From Mucilaginibacter sp. cycad4 (GTDB lineage: Bacteria; Bacteroidota; Bacteroidia; Sphingobacteriales; Sphingobacteriaceae): 64,000 bases of DNA. The position numbers were made by a program, and so were the translations under genes. The DNA is taken from contig NZ_CP139559.1 of the NCBI RefSeq assembly GCF_034263275.1, positions 5,642,001 through 5,706,000 of the forward strand, read 5' to 3'. The notes beneath the pieces are model-generated. The model did no database searches and was not told where the DNA came from. It saw only the letters and a list, made by a program, of their open reading frames with translations. Positions 1 through 9,002 of the stretch are shown one piece after another; within the stretch, counting starts at the first letter, position 1, and each line of letters begins with the position of its first letter.

Positions 1-2706
1 AGTGCCCCGCCGGGAGCCACCGGAAGTACCAATCAGCAAATACTTCAAAACTACCTGGATGGGCTGACTTATGATAATGTTTCTACGTTTGCCTCTGAAA
101 AACGACAGGCAGGTACCACCTATGGGTTTAGCAACCGGAGTTTCCCCTCAAATATCGTTGATGCAGATGTACTTCAGGTAAACTATTACGATGACTATGA
201 TTTTAATAATACCGGCACCCCAGTTAACCAGTACGTGAACCCTAACGCTTCAGGTTTTGCAACAACTGCCGTCGCAGATAATAGTAGCCTGCTTACCGGA
301 ACTATGAGCCGAGTGATCACTACGGCCGGAAACGCCGGAGGCTGGATCAAGCAAGCTATATTTTATGATCAGTTTGGTAATCCGATACAAAAACAAACCA
401 ACAACCTGGTTAACCAAAGTGCACTTGACATTACCAGCAACGCCATTGACCTTTACAGCGGGCACATTACCCAAACCAAACAGGTAAAATCATTAAGCGC
501 CACTACGGTAATTCATAAGGTGAGTTACGATATAATGGACAGGATTACCCAGGTAGCCGCAAATATAAACGCGGGGGCAACCGACCAGGTTATAGCAAAG
601 TACGAATATAACGAACTGGGGCAGCTAAAAGATAAAAAGCTGGGCTTGGTCACCGGCAGTACTTACTTACAAACCGTTGATTACCGTTATAACATAAGGG
701 GGTGGTTAACCAGCATTAATAACAGTACTTTAACGCCGGACGGCGGATTAACCAACAGCGATACCAACGACCTGTTTGGGATAAGTATTTTGTACAACCA
801 GGCCGATGCTACGGGTTTAAGCAATACCCCCAAATACAACGGCAAAATATCCGAAATAAAATGGAAGGCTAATGACCAGTTTTCAAGTTCGACCAACCCG
901 GTAAGGGAGCGCAGTTATACCTTTACTTATGATGCCGCCGACAGGCTAACTAACGCGCAATATGTTGCAAATAGCGGATCGGCCTGGAACGCCGAAACGG
1001 GTGGTTATAACGAAACTATAGGTGGTTATGACAATAATGGTAATATACTATCCTTAACGCGTAATACCTATGCATCTGGTGCAAGCGCGTTTACATTATT
1101 GGATAACCTTTCCTATACCTATAAAAACAGCAATGTAAGTAACCAACTGGCCAGCGTGGCCGATTTATCGAGTAACGCTATGGGCTATAACGGTACGATA
1201 AACAGCGCGGTTCAGTATAGCTACGATAATAATGGCAATCTTACAACTGACGTTAATAAAGGCGAAACCATTACATACAACGATTTAAATAAAGTAAGCA
1301 AAGTACTAACCGGTACCGGCTCCGTAGAGTATACGTATGATGCCTCCGGAAACAGGATACGCAAGGTGTTGTATAATTCAAGCCATGTTGCCCTTAATAC
1401 TTATGATTACCTGGACGGCTTTGTTTATACCACAGTTGGGGCAGGCTCCAGGACGCTTACCTATTTCAATACAGCTGAAGGGCGCGTATTGTCAAACACC
1501 ACTGCCACCGCATTTACTTACGAATATTTCATAAAAGACCATCTGGGTAATACGCGTGTAAGCTTTCGGGATAACGGCAGCGGCGCTGCCGCTATAACCC
1601 AGGAAAACGAATATTATCCCTTCGGCATGACCATGCAAGGCATCGCGGTGCGTACCGCCCAATCAACAACGGCCAACAAACAATTGTTTAACGGTGGCAG
1701 CGAGTTGCAGGATGATCTCGGCTTTGAAAACAGCTACAGCACTCCGGAGCGAGAATATGACCCGCAAATTGGGCGCTTTAACAGCATTGATCCTATGGTT
1801 GATAGTTATGCAGGCTGGACACCATATAACTTTACCTTTAACGACCCGGTTGGGATGAATGACCCGTCTGGGGCCGCTCCGGGAGGCATTGGCCCAAATC
1901 CAGGGTTTGCCCCGGATGTTTGGGCACAAATAGAAGCGCAATGGAATACTACAAATTATGGCAATCAGTCACATTCTGGATCCGATACAAACGGTCAAAT
2001 AGTACAGGCACAAATTTACAACACATCGCCGGGTCAAGACCAATATGGCAATACGGGTATGTATGTAGTGACCGGAGCTTTTTATTCCACCGATTCAAAG
2101 GGAAATTCGATCCCAATTAACGATGTATCTGGTGCATTCTCACAAGATTTTATCAAGATAAAAGAACCACCTTCGGAGAATAAGGCGGCCAGTGTGGGGC
2201 AGCCCGGAACGTTAGAAAGTTTAATACCTGTTTGGGGAAATGGAAGAGCCGCTGTTGATGACTTTCAAAATGGGAATTATTGGACAGGCGCTTTTCATAC
2301 GGCATTGGCTATTTCCGATGTGTTTTTGGTTAAAGCGGTGGTTACTTCAATTGCTAAAGTTGCAGTAAAAGCAGTAGTAACATCAACATTAGAAAATCTA
2401 ACTAAGGAGGCCGCTGCAACCGCTGTATTATCAACACGTCAGGCAGCAGCTGTAGCCACAGGAAAAGTGAGCCTTGAGATGATGAGGGGGAATGCCGTTG
2501 ATGCAGCAGTAAAAGAAGCCGCATCTAACAAATTTCTTCTTAATAAGTTGGTAGATATTACACCGCGATTTACTTTTGGACCGGACTTTGTTGGAAAGGG
2601 ATTATTAAAAGGAGTTTGGTGGGATGTAACAACTGCCGGTTCCTGGGAGGGGCACGTAACCAAATATGTCGGATTTGGGGAAGGGGTACCGGTTTTATAC
2701 AAGTAG
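1..2706 (+). CDS. RHS/YD-repeat polymorphic toxin, 5' end outside window
   Basis: The frame is open from the first base, so this is the 3' part (901 codons) of a longer gene; the GTG at 235 is an internal valine. YD repeats (e.g. YSYDNNGNLTTD) are followed by the RHS core at visible residues about 510-625: DHLGNTRVSF, YYPFGM, REYDPQIGRFNSIDPM, YNFTFNDPVGMNDPSG. After the core comes a pre-toxin-like stretch (ESLIPVWGNGRAAVDDFQNG, about 738-757), then a variable tail ending GVWWDVTTAG...GHVTKYVGFGEG. RHS proteins carry a C-terminal toxin in a shell and act in contact-dependent or secreted competition. The tail pattern resembles restriction-endonuclease-fold toxins, but that is a weak inference. 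The next gene, 9 bp downstream, is the probable immunity gene. Confidence 0.9.
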   Translation, partial: SAPPGATGSTNQQILQNYLDGLTYDNVSTFASEKRQAGTTYGFSNRSFPSNIVDADVLQVNYYDDYDFNNTGTPVNQYVNPNASGFATTAVADNSSLLTGTMSRVITTAGNAGGWIKQAIFYDQFGNPIQKQTNNLVNQSALDITSNAIDLYSGHITQTKQVKSLSATTVIHKVSYDIMDRITQVAANINAGATDQVIAKYEYNELGQLKDKKLGLVTGSTYLQTVDYRYNIRGWLTSINNSTLTPDGGLTNSDTNDLFGISILYNQADATGLSNTPKYNGKISEIKWKANDQFSSSTNPVRERSYTFTYDAADRLTNAQYVANSGSAWNAETGGYNETIGGYDNNGNILSLTRNTYASGASAFTLLDNLSYTYKNSNVSNQLASVADLSSNAMGYNGTINSAVQYSYDNNGNLTTDVNKGETITYNDLNKVSKVLTGTGSVEYTYDASGNRIRKVLYNSSHVALNTYDYLDGFVYTTVGAGSRTLTYFNTAEGRVLSNTTATAFTYEYFIKDHLGNTRVSFRDNGSGAAAITQENEYYPFGMTMQGIAVRTAQSTTANKQLFNGGSELQDDLGFENSYSTPEREYDPQIGRFNSIDPMVDSYAGWTPYNFTFNDPVGMNDPSGAAPGGIGPNPGFAPDVWAQIEAQWNTTNYGNQSHSGSDTNGQIVQAQIYNTSPGQDQYGNTGMYVVTGAFYSTDSKGNSIPINDVSGAFSQDFIKIKEPPSENKAASVGQPGTLESLIPVWGNGRAAVDDFQNGNYWTGAFHTALAISDVFLVKAVVTSIAKVAVKAVVTSTLENLTKEAAATAVLSTRQAAAVATGKVSLEMMRGNAVDAAVKEAASNKFLLNKLVDITPRFTFGPDFVGKGLLKGVWWDVTTAGSWEGHVTKYVGFGEGVPVLYK

Positions 2707-2715
2707 TTAAAACAA

Positions 2716-3735
2716 ATGAATATAAAGGAAATCAAAGACAGATGGACTACCATCGAAGGAGAGAAAAAGCTGAAAACCATAATCAGATGCTTGCAAAAAC
2801 ATACATCTTTTGATGAATGCGCAGAAAAAATTGATGGAAGATGGGATTTGAGGGGAATTAAACTTTCAGAACCTCAAATTAAACAGTACTCTATTTTAAA
2901 TTACTCAATAAAAGAAAATGAGAATATTTTGGAATTTAAAGATGTGAAATTGAAGAATATTGATTTCTCCTTCAGTGATTTGAGTTATACAACGTGGATA
3001 AGATGCGAATTCGAAAATATTAAGATGCTTAATACCAAAGCTAATTATTTAAAATTTTGGGCTTGTTCTATGAAATTGTCTGACATAGAGAAAACAGATT
3101 TTCAAAACAGTTTATTAGGTGGCCGGCTTGAGGTGAATTCCGGCTCTTTTGAAGATGTCAAATTTAAAGAATCAAAATTTAACAAAACTTACTATAGTTT
3201 TCCTTTATTTAAAGATTGCGTATTTAAGAACTGCAATCTAACTGAAGTAAATTTTGATGGCAGCCGTTTCGAAGACTGCGCATTCACCGGAAAACTCTGT
3301 TCGACTATTTTCAGGGGAATCACCTCTCATTTTGAAAAACAAACGTTCTTCGAAAAAAAAATAAACCCTAATGATTTTCCCAATCTGATGAAAAATGTTG
3401 ACTTTACTCGTGCCGAATTAAATGGTGTTTCATTTATTAATGGTGTTGATTTAAGTACATGTAAGCTCCCGGCCTTGGGCGATTATTTATTAGTAAGTAA
3501 TTTGGCGGAACTTTTTGCCGAAGTTAAAGCAACAATAACCTCCGAATGGGGTGGTGAACATATGCGGATTGGATTACAGGTTATTGATCTCATTTACTAC
3601 ACCAATCATCATACAAATCAGAAATTGGAAATCGTGGATAAAACTTTCTTAATTGAACAATTTGGCTCCGATTTTGCTGAAAAGTTTTATGGTCTTGTCA
3701 AGAGAATCAATAGTAAAAACGAGTTAAATAAGTGA
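2716..3735 (+). CDS. pentapeptide-repeat protein, probable immunity protein of the RHS toxin
   Basis: 339 residues. The middle of the protein is built of degenerate A(D/N)LXX-like pentapeptides: VKLKNIDFSFSDLSYTTW, FEDVKFKESKFNKTYY, FKDCVFKNCNLTEVNFDGS, FEDCAF, VDFTRAELNGVSFING. Such repeats form a right-handed quadrilateral beta-helix. The last 100 residues are not repetitive. It starts 9 bp after the RHS stop, and the sequence is visibly more AT-rich than the RHS core, as is common for exchangeable toxin/immunity cassettes. Polymorphic toxin loci place the immunity gene directly after the toxin, which is the only evidence for that role. A terminator-like hairpin follows. The fold call is firm; the immunity role is inference. 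Confidence 0.8.
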   Translation: MNIKEIKDRWTTIEGEKKLKTIIRCLQKHTSFDECAEKIDGRWDLRGIKLSEPQIKQYSILNYSIKENENILEFKDVKLKNIDFSFSDLSYTTWIRCEFENIKMLNTKANYLKFWACSMKLSDIEKTDFQNSLLGGRLEVNSGSFEDVKFKESKFNKTYYSFPLFKDCVFKNCNLTEVNFDGSRFEDCAFTGKLCSTIFRGITSHFEKQTFFEKKINPNDFPNLMKNVDFTRAELNGVSFINGVDLSTCKLPALGDYLLVSNLAELFAEVKATITSEWGGEHMRIGLQVIDLIYYTNHHTNQKLEIVDKTFLIEQFGSDFAEKFYGLVKRINSKNELNK

Positions 3736-3818
3736 CTTCGTCTTACCTCTTTTTGCCGGACTATAGGATAGTATAGCAACTGACTAAAGCTAAGCCATGC
3801 TAAGTAATGAATATGTAA

Positions 3819-3850
3819 CTCCCGGATGTGCCTTTCATTCGGGGGTTTTT
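3819..3850 (+). terminator. rho-independent terminator of the RHS/immunity unit
   Basis: A 10-bp stem (CTCCCGGATG paired with CATTCGGGGG, two G-T pairs) with a 7-nt loop is followed directly by five T. It lies about 85 bp after the pentapeptide gene and before the IS1182 element. Confidence 0.7.
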
Positions 3851-4090
3851 GCATAACGGTTTGGTGGTGTATCAATGGGGGCGTTATTAAGTTAATGATC
3901 TGATAATCAATATTAATAAAAACACACCACATGGAAAACTTTAAAAAGAGGCCCGTCTCCTAAGTCACTTATGAGGCGTTTTTTTTATTGGCTATAGATT
4001 TTGTAATTTATTGTTATCGATGTCTGTCACCGTCCTGTTTGAGAGTTTTGATTGATTTGAGCCGTTAATAAATCGAAAAAGCCTGTTTTC

Positions 4091-5615
4091 TCAGGCTTTC
4101 CACTTTCTGAGGTTATGTGCAATGGAAAGTAAGCCAATTTCGACTTCGGTTTTGGACATTCCTTTCAGCAGGAAGCGCCTGAAGCCATGATTTTGCTTCA
4201 GTTGTGCGAATACCGATTCAACGTCTGCTGGTCGCCGTTTTCGATATTTGATCCCTTGCTCTGTATTCAACCTTTCTTTTGCGGCCAGCTTATGCGCCCG
4301 AAGGCTGTGGTTCACCTCAACAATCCGATTGCCGTCTGCCTTGTGACATACACCGCTCATCGGGCAGCGATCACAGCTTTGTGCCTGATAACGGCTGATG
4401 ATCTGTATAAAACCGGAGGCTGTGACACGCTGCCTATCGCCGCCATGTACCATTCGCTGTCCCATCGGGCAGACCAGGTAGTTCCCCTGTTCATTGTAGT
4501 GCAAGCTGTCGTTACTGAACGCTTTAATGCCTTCCTTCTGTTCTTTGTCAAACGTATTGTACTTGATATATGCTTCAATACTTTTTTCCTACAGCATACC
4601 ATAGTTCTCATCCGAACCGTAGCCGGCATCGGCTACAAGGACATTGGGAAGCGTGTTGTAAAGGGTTTCATACTGTTCAACATGTGAGGGCAGGGTCCCG
4701 TAATCGGTAGAACTCTGATGCAGGGTATAGTTAAGAATAAAATGTTTCTTCTTGGATATCTGCAAGTTATAGGCTGGTTTAAGCTATCCGTTCAGCATAT
4801 GGTCTTCCTTCATCCGCATGAACGTTGCATCCGGATCGGTCTTGCTATAATTATTACGTTCGCCTAACAGGTTTTCTTGCTCATCAAATTTCTGAAGGTT
4901 TTCCGGCCAGTGTCTCTTTGCGTAGTTTAGCTTTTGCTTTACTTTCTTGTCTACATCTTCCTTATCGTCCAATGTCGCATTGATCTTTGCAATCGTCTCC
5001 TTCACTTTCTCCGGATTGATCTCGTCATACTCGGGCGGTGTGGTGTCTTTGAGTTCTTCAGAAGCAGTACTTTGCGCATAACCCCATAGTTCATCCAGTT
5101 GGCTTTCACCTTATCTTTATTCACTTTGATGCTTTTGCCCCACACAAAAGTATAACGATTCGCTGCCGATTCTATCTTAGTGCCGTCGGTAAACACCGCC
5201 TTTTTAAGAGATACGATGCCTTCCTGCTGTAATAATAAGACGACCTGTGAGAAGATCAGCTTTAAACTCCTGACAGCTTCTCGCTGCGAAAACGGTTGAT
5301 GGTATTATGGTCGGGCTTTTTCATCCCCAAAAGCCACATGAAGTGCACGTTCTGAGCTGCCTGCTCTTCCAGTTTACGCGAGGAATTGGTATTGGTCAGA
5401 TAACCATATACTAAGAGCTTCAGCATCAGTCGCGGATGAAAACTCGATGCCCCACCGCCTTTATACTTGCGATTAAGTGGTTTGACATCTACCATATCAA
5501 CTACCTGTTTAACAATCCGGACCGGATGACCTGCCGGTACCAATTCTTCCAGTTTATAAGGTAAAAAAGTTAACTTGCCTGGATCATACTCCTTAAAGAC
5601 TACTTTGCCTCCCAT
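4091..5615 (-). pseudogene. IS1182-family transposase, broken
   Basis: Reads from 5615 down to 4091. The N-terminal DUF772-type domain (YDPGKLTFLPYKLEELVPAGHPVR, KPDHNTINRFRSEKL) is followed by VFTDGTKIESAANRYTFVWGK, a zinc-knuckle-like C-rich stretch (CDRCPMSGVC) and the C-terminal RRPADVESVFAQLKQNHGFRRFL motif. The reading frame changes near 5265 and again near 5080, and in-frame TAG codons stand at 4784-4786 and 4589-4591. Four lesions exclude a functional protein and rule out a single programmed frameshift. The family call is firm. Confidence 0.85.
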
Positions 5616-5649
5616 GCCTTTAAGTTACTAAAAATACCCCTGAAATAAA

Positions 5650-5686
5650 AGAGGCCGTCTCAAAAAATTTAGACAGCCTCTTTTTA
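5650..5686. repeat. hairpin at the IS1182 right end
   Basis: AAAAGAGGCCGTCT pairs with AGACAGCCTCTTTT with one mismatch around an 8-10 nt A/T loop, followed by T residues on the plus strand. It may act as a terminator or as part of the transposase-recognised end. Confidence 0.55.
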
Positions 5687-6207
5687 ACTTAGGCGCTCAT
5701 TTAGAATGTAATTACCTGGAAAATGAATACGTGTATCAAAGCTGTTGTTAGTTCAAACTGTCATTATTGATTTGGACCAATCATTAAGTTTGGCACTTTG
5801 CTGGTGTAGGTTGTTTATCTTCTTGTATAAGAACCTGTATCATGACAGCAGTGAATGGCAGAGTAATGGTTACATCACCCTAAATAAAACAAACTTTTAA
5901 TTGCAAAACATTCATTATATTTGGATAACAAAGTTCATTGACTATTACTTATACGCGTAAACAGGCTTCGAATGCCACCAAACAAAAGCACATTATATGT
6001 ACCCTATTCGGTGCCCGTTCCTGCTTGTTTTCGATATAACGTACTGAATATTATAGATTTAAGCGGCCGGATAATCATCCCGCCATCCCGACTTAGGAAA
6101 CTATTTGAAAGAGCATATTTGAGAGGCGGTTTTGCCTGGCGGATATGCTCTTTTGAGTTTCTATCTTTATCAAAGATCGTGGGTTTAGAAATATAAGGAA
6201 GTAAACA
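5687..6207. other. gene-free stretch with one strong hairpin
   Basis: About 520 bp with no convincing gene. It holds a possible -7 box (TATATTTG, 5916-5923) and a perfect 11-bp stem, AAAGAGCATAT (6108-6118) with ATATGCTCTTT (6143-6153), followed by T, just before the VOC gene. The hairpin could be an attenuator or the terminator of an unseen transcript. A 74-codon open frame at 5972-6196 runs through this hairpin and looks like chance. Confidence 0.5.
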
Positions 6208-6657
6208 ATGTCAAAAAGCAAATTACTAAGAATGGACAACGTCCTCATCGTTGTCGACGACCTCGAAGCTGCTAAAGCTTTCTTTCTCGAACTCGGGTTT
6301 GAGCTGGAAGGCGAAACAACCGTCGCGGGCCCATCCGTAGATAGTCTCATTAACCTCCAGAACGTCCGTGCCACCCTCGCGCTGATGCGCACTCCGGACG
6401 GTCACGGGCGGATCGAGCTGGATAAGTTCCACACGCCCGAAGCCATCAGAACCGGCCCGGAGAAGCTTCCGGTGAACGAACTCGGGATCCGCCGCATTAT
6501 GCTTGCCGTCGATGACCTCGATGAGGTAGTTACCCAACTGCTTGCTCAGGGTGCCGAACTTGTTGGCGAGGTGGTGCAATACGGGGATACGTATAGGCTG
6601 GCCTATATACGCGGTCCTGAAGGTATCATCGTGGGTTTAAGTGAGCAGCTCAGGTAA
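6208..6657 (+). CDS. VOC (glyoxalase/bleomycin-resistance) family protein
   Basis: 149 residues with the two beta-alpha-beta-beta-beta halves of a VOC protein: N-terminal LRMDNVLIVVDDLEAAKAFF and C-terminal IRRIMLAVDDLDEVVTQL...YRLAYIRGPEGIIVGLSEQL. The second half ends in the typical (R)GPEG-hydrophobic-hydrophobic-E motif. Members are metal-dependent lyases, dioxygenases or drug-binding proteins; the substrate cannot be told. The gene prefers C/G at third codon positions (GTCGACGACCTCGAAGC), unlike its AT-leaning neighbours, and stands alone between an IS and small hypotheticals, which suggests recent transfer. The start is preceded by AAGGAAG about 11 bp upstream. Confidence 0.85.
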   Translation: MSKSKLLRMDNVLIVVDDLEAAKAFFLELGFELEGETTVAGPSVDSLINLQNVRATLALMRTPDGHGRIELDKFHTPEAIRTGPEKLPVNELGIRRIMLAVDDLDEVVTQLLAQGAELVGEVVQYGDTYRLAYIRGPEGIIVGLSEQLR

Positions 6658-6663
6658 TAAAAG

Positions 6664-6972
6664 TCATTTGTTGAGCGTATCTGATCTGAGAAAGTGCAAT
6701 ACCAAACGCTCCCATTCCTCTCTCAAGGATAGATTTGGCCGGCTTTGCCGTGCTTTGCCATACCAGTAATCGGCATTCCCGAGATCCCCTTCTTTACGGT
6801 GCAGGTAAGCATGTACCCAGGCCGACGCCTGATCCTGTAAATGATCGACCTGTGCATGTGCCTGATGCCAATCGCCTTTGCCGTCATACCAAAGGCTTTT
6901 TAATTGCGCAGAGAACCCGCTAATGGGTGCTTCTAAATTCAATGACGCTTCAAAGTCTGTTAAGGATTTCAT
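6664..6972 (-). CDS. conserved hypothetical protein, 102 aa
   Basis: A soluble protein rich in Trp and His (SLWYDGKGDWHQAHAQVDHL, DYWYGKARQSRPN). The pattern of AHxQxD and ADYWYxxAxR helices is suggestive of a tetratricopeptide-like helical hairpin. It is convergent with the VOC gene (6 bp apart). I recognise the general type seen as a short hypothetical in Bacteroidota but no function. Coding is supported by the ordered amphipathic composition and codon use. Confidence 0.65.
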   Translation of the reverse strand: MKSLTDFEASLNLEAPISGFSAQLKSLWYDGKGDWHQAHAQVDHLQDQASAWVHAYLHRKEGDLGNADYWYGKARQSRPNLSLREEWERLVLHFLRSDTLNK

Positions 6973-7043
6973 CCGATATTGATTTTTCTATAAAAATAAG
7001 TGTTAAAATGCAGTATAATTTTCGCTCACCTAATATCCCTGGT

Positions 7044-7139
7044 CAAGGTTTAGCGTAACGTAACTTCGAACTAAAATAAGCTTAAGCCATTTAGGTCAGA
7101 GCCACACCACCGCTAAACCTTGGCAGGTTAAGCGCCAAG
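7044..7139. repeat. stacked inverted repeats in an intergenic gap
   Basis: The 373-bp gap 6973-7345 has no gene. CAAGGTTTAGCG (7044-7055) is inverted perfectly as CGCTAAACCTTG (7111-7122), and the right arm overlaps a second hairpin, CCTTGGC (7118-7124) with GCCAAGG (7133-7139). No T-run follows, so this is not a simple terminator. The function is unknown. Confidence 0.5.
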
Positions 7140-7345
7140 GCACCAACGGCAAAACATTCGTCGACACATTTACGCCAATGGTCGATTCTGTTTTGATATT
7201 GATATCTAAAAGTTTTCATTTGTTAAACATGCCGCAACCTAATCACATCATGGCAGATGACATGTATAGTTATACCAATCTATAAAAACCTATAAAATGC
7301 GAATATCAAATATCAGGCATTCGCGGCCATGAAGCACAAATCAGT

Positions 7346-7549
7346 ATGAAGCCAACAGAATATGATATATTATTAGCCGGAGAGCGACGGATCATTGAAG
7401 CTATTCAACAGCTGGAAACAGAGTATAATTCGCATTTAGATGCGATGAAAGCAGAACTTGAAAGGGTTCGGGAAGCATTGACAAAATGCAGCATGTCTGT
7501 AGTCCATGTGAGCGATACGATAGATGGAAAACCCAACTCAAATAAGTAA
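7346..7549 (+). CDS. small coiled-coil hypothetical protein, 67 aa
   Basis: The protein is mostly one amphipathic helix (RIIEAIQQLETEYNSHLDAM, KAELERVREALTKC) with a heptad-like pattern, then a short polar tail. There is no recognisable domain. It is convergent with the next gene (stop codons 5 bp apart). It may be real because the helix is regular, but its size makes this uncertain. Confidence 0.45.
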   Translation: MKPTEYDILLAGERRIIEAIQQLETEYNSHLDAMKAELERVREALTKCSMSVVHVSDTIDGKPNSNK

Positions 7550-7554
7550 CTACC

Positions 7555-8160
7555 TTAATTTCCTAACTCAAAACTCTTTAATAACTCCGCCTTTACCTTA
7601 CCCATATCCCCCGCCAAAATCTCGTAAACAGCATCATACTGGCTGCACAAATCAAAAATGCCAAGGCTGTACTGACCAAAATATCTTTCCCTGTCTTCCT
7701 CATTATCAGCGCTTCTTATTTTATCGGCTATATCTAAAACCTTAAGGTACAACTCATGCGATTTATTATTTGCTGCGATAAGTTCATCGTATGCCAGCGA
7801 AACGCTAAAGTAAAGACCAATCAGGTTGTGCCTCCAGTTATCCACATTCATTTTCTTGAGCTGGGCATCGGCTTCCTTTAAACTTTCGGTCATTGATCTG
7901 TAGCTGGCTTCGCTGTGAGGGATGTTCCTGCCTTTCCACAGCTGAACGCTTTTCTTCAGGATGGACATGGTTTCGCCGGTAACATAGTAATAGCTCTCGG
8001 CTATTTCAACCTGCTTACTCCGGTACCGTTTTTTAAGATCTATATCGGCCTTTCGCTTATCGCCCAAATAGGCGAACAAGCCGGTTAACGCCTGGGATAT
8101 CAAAGCGCCGGCAAGTCCTGAAAATGCACTTACAATTAATGTTGTATGCTCTGCCGCCAT
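7555..8160 (-). CDS. membrane-anchored hypothetical protein, 201 aa
   Basis: One N-terminal hydrophobic segment at about residues 8-32 (LIVSAFSGLAGALISQALTG) is followed by a basic stretch (LGDKRKADIDLKKRYRSKQ) and a long, charged, all-helical cytoplasmic part. The positive-inside pattern predicts N-out/C-in single-pass topology. No known domain is recognised. The gene is a single unit between small accessory genes. Confidence 0.65.
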   Translation of the reverse strand: MAAEHTTLIVSAFSGLAGALISQALTGLFAYLGDKRKADIDLKKRYRSKQVEIAESYYYVTGETMSILKKSVQLWKGRNIPHSEASYRSMTESLKEADAQLKKMNVDNWRHNLIGLYFSVSLAYDELIAANNKSHELYLKVLDIADKIRSADNEEDRERYFGQYSLGIFDLCSQYDAVYEILAGDMGKVKAELLKSFELGN

Positions 8161-8250
8161 ATGTTATGCATTAAATTAGCCCATGCATAACAATTAATGT
8201 CACAAAAGGTTACTTAAAAACACACAGACAAACAGGTGCAAAAGAAAAAC

Positions 8251-8802
8251 TCAAACCCTTAAAGCGCCTCTAAATCCCCTGGCGGCATAATATGATTCGG
8301 CACCGTTGTGGTAAATGAAGATAGTACCATAGCGAAAATCGGCAAAAATGGCGCCGCCAAGCTTCCTGATACCGGCAGGGGTTTTTATCCAGCTTGAGGT
8401 TTTGGTATCAAACGTTCCAAGCTTTTGCAATTCGCGGTATTGTTCTTCATTTAAAAGTTCAATACCCATATCATGTGCCATTTCAACAGCACTGTTTCCG
8501 GGCTTATGTTCTTTCCTGGCTTCCAGTGCTTCATGATCGTAGCAAACACTTCTGCGGCCTTTGGGGCTTTCTGCAGCACAGTCGAAAAAAATATATTCGC
8601 CGGTATTTTTATCGTAAGCAACAACATCGGGTTCTCCGCCGGTTATTTCCATTTCATTGAGCGGCCATAGCTTTTCGGTATTAGCTTCCAGTTTTGCCTG
8701 TACCCCGGCCCATTCAATACCGATGTGGCGGTTCATGTTTTTCTCAAAACGTAATTTCAATATACCGAGGAGTTCTTTCTGTTGTTCTGTTGATAGCTTC
8801 AT
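8251..8802 (-). CDS. DUF4256 family protein
   Basis: 183 residues covering the whole family: WPLNEMEITGGEPDVVAYD, EYIFFDCAAESPKGRRSVCY, DHEALEARKEHKPGNSAVEM, SSWIKTPAGIRKLGGAIFAD, and the end GTIFIYHNGAESYYAARGFR. The family is a widespread cytoplasmic protein of unknown function, usually a single gene as here. The length equals the usual family length and the ATG at 8802 fits the family N-terminus. Confidence 0.85.
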   Translation of the reverse strand: MKLSTEQQKELLGILKLRFEKNMNRHIGIEWAGVQAKLEANTEKLWPLNEMEITGGEPDVVAYDKNTGEYIFFDCAAESPKGRRSVCYDHEALEARKEHKPGNSAVEMAHDMGIELLNEEQYRELQKLGTFDTKTSSWIKTPAGIRKLGGAIFADFRYGTIFIYHNGAESYYAARGFRGALRV

Positions 8803-8845
8803 ATTATTGCAGATTATTGTTTATTGGTTTTTAGGTAATTTTTCA

Positions 8846-8948
8846 ATTCCCCTCTTGAGAGGGGCGCGTAGGACAGCGCGGTGGCAGGGGTGTGTTTATG
8901 CGATTGCCTTTTCAAAGCAGAAACACACCCCTACACCCCTCTCAAGAG
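8846..8948. repeat. palindromic repeat (type P1) interrupted by the ISAs1 element
   Basis: The terminal arm ATTCCCCTCTTGAGAGGGG (8846-8864) is the exact inverse of the arm that ends at 10127 across the IS (CCCCTCTCAAGAGGGGAAT before insertion). Inner arms GGGGTGTGTTT (8888-8898) and AAACACACCCC also pair. The left arm has about 20 extra bases that the right arm lacks. A second member of the family lies at 26061-26428. Confidence 0.75.
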
Positions 8949-9002
8949 CAGGGCTGTTGCATTCTAAATATTATAAGTTAACTTGAGGTCAAAAAAGTTA
9001 GG

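Larger units (their letters stand above)
3942..5686 (-). mobile_element. IS1182-type insertion sequence, inactive
   Basis: About 1745 bp. Both ends carry the terminal inverted repeat TAAAAAGAGGC (3942-3952 and, inverted, 5676-5686), and both flanks have ACTT (3938-3941, 5687-5690), consistent with a 4-bp target duplication. The only gene inside is a broken transposase on the minus strand. The right end also forms a strong hairpin (5650-5681) that could stop transcription from outside. Exact ends are read from the repeats and are approximate by a base or two. Confidence 0.75.

Noticed and set aside
4091..5615. IS1182 transposase expressed by programmed frameshifting
   Set aside because: Two frame changes plus two in-frame TAG codons cannot be bridged by one slippage event.
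5972..6196. 74-codon open frame before the VOC gene
   Set aside because: It crosses a perfect 11-bp hairpin, has no protein-like composition and no start signal.
7524..7745. Open frame overlapping the ends of the 67-aa and 201-aa genes
   Set aside because: It is antisense to a better-supported gene and has a Pro/Tyr-rich, non-protein-like start.
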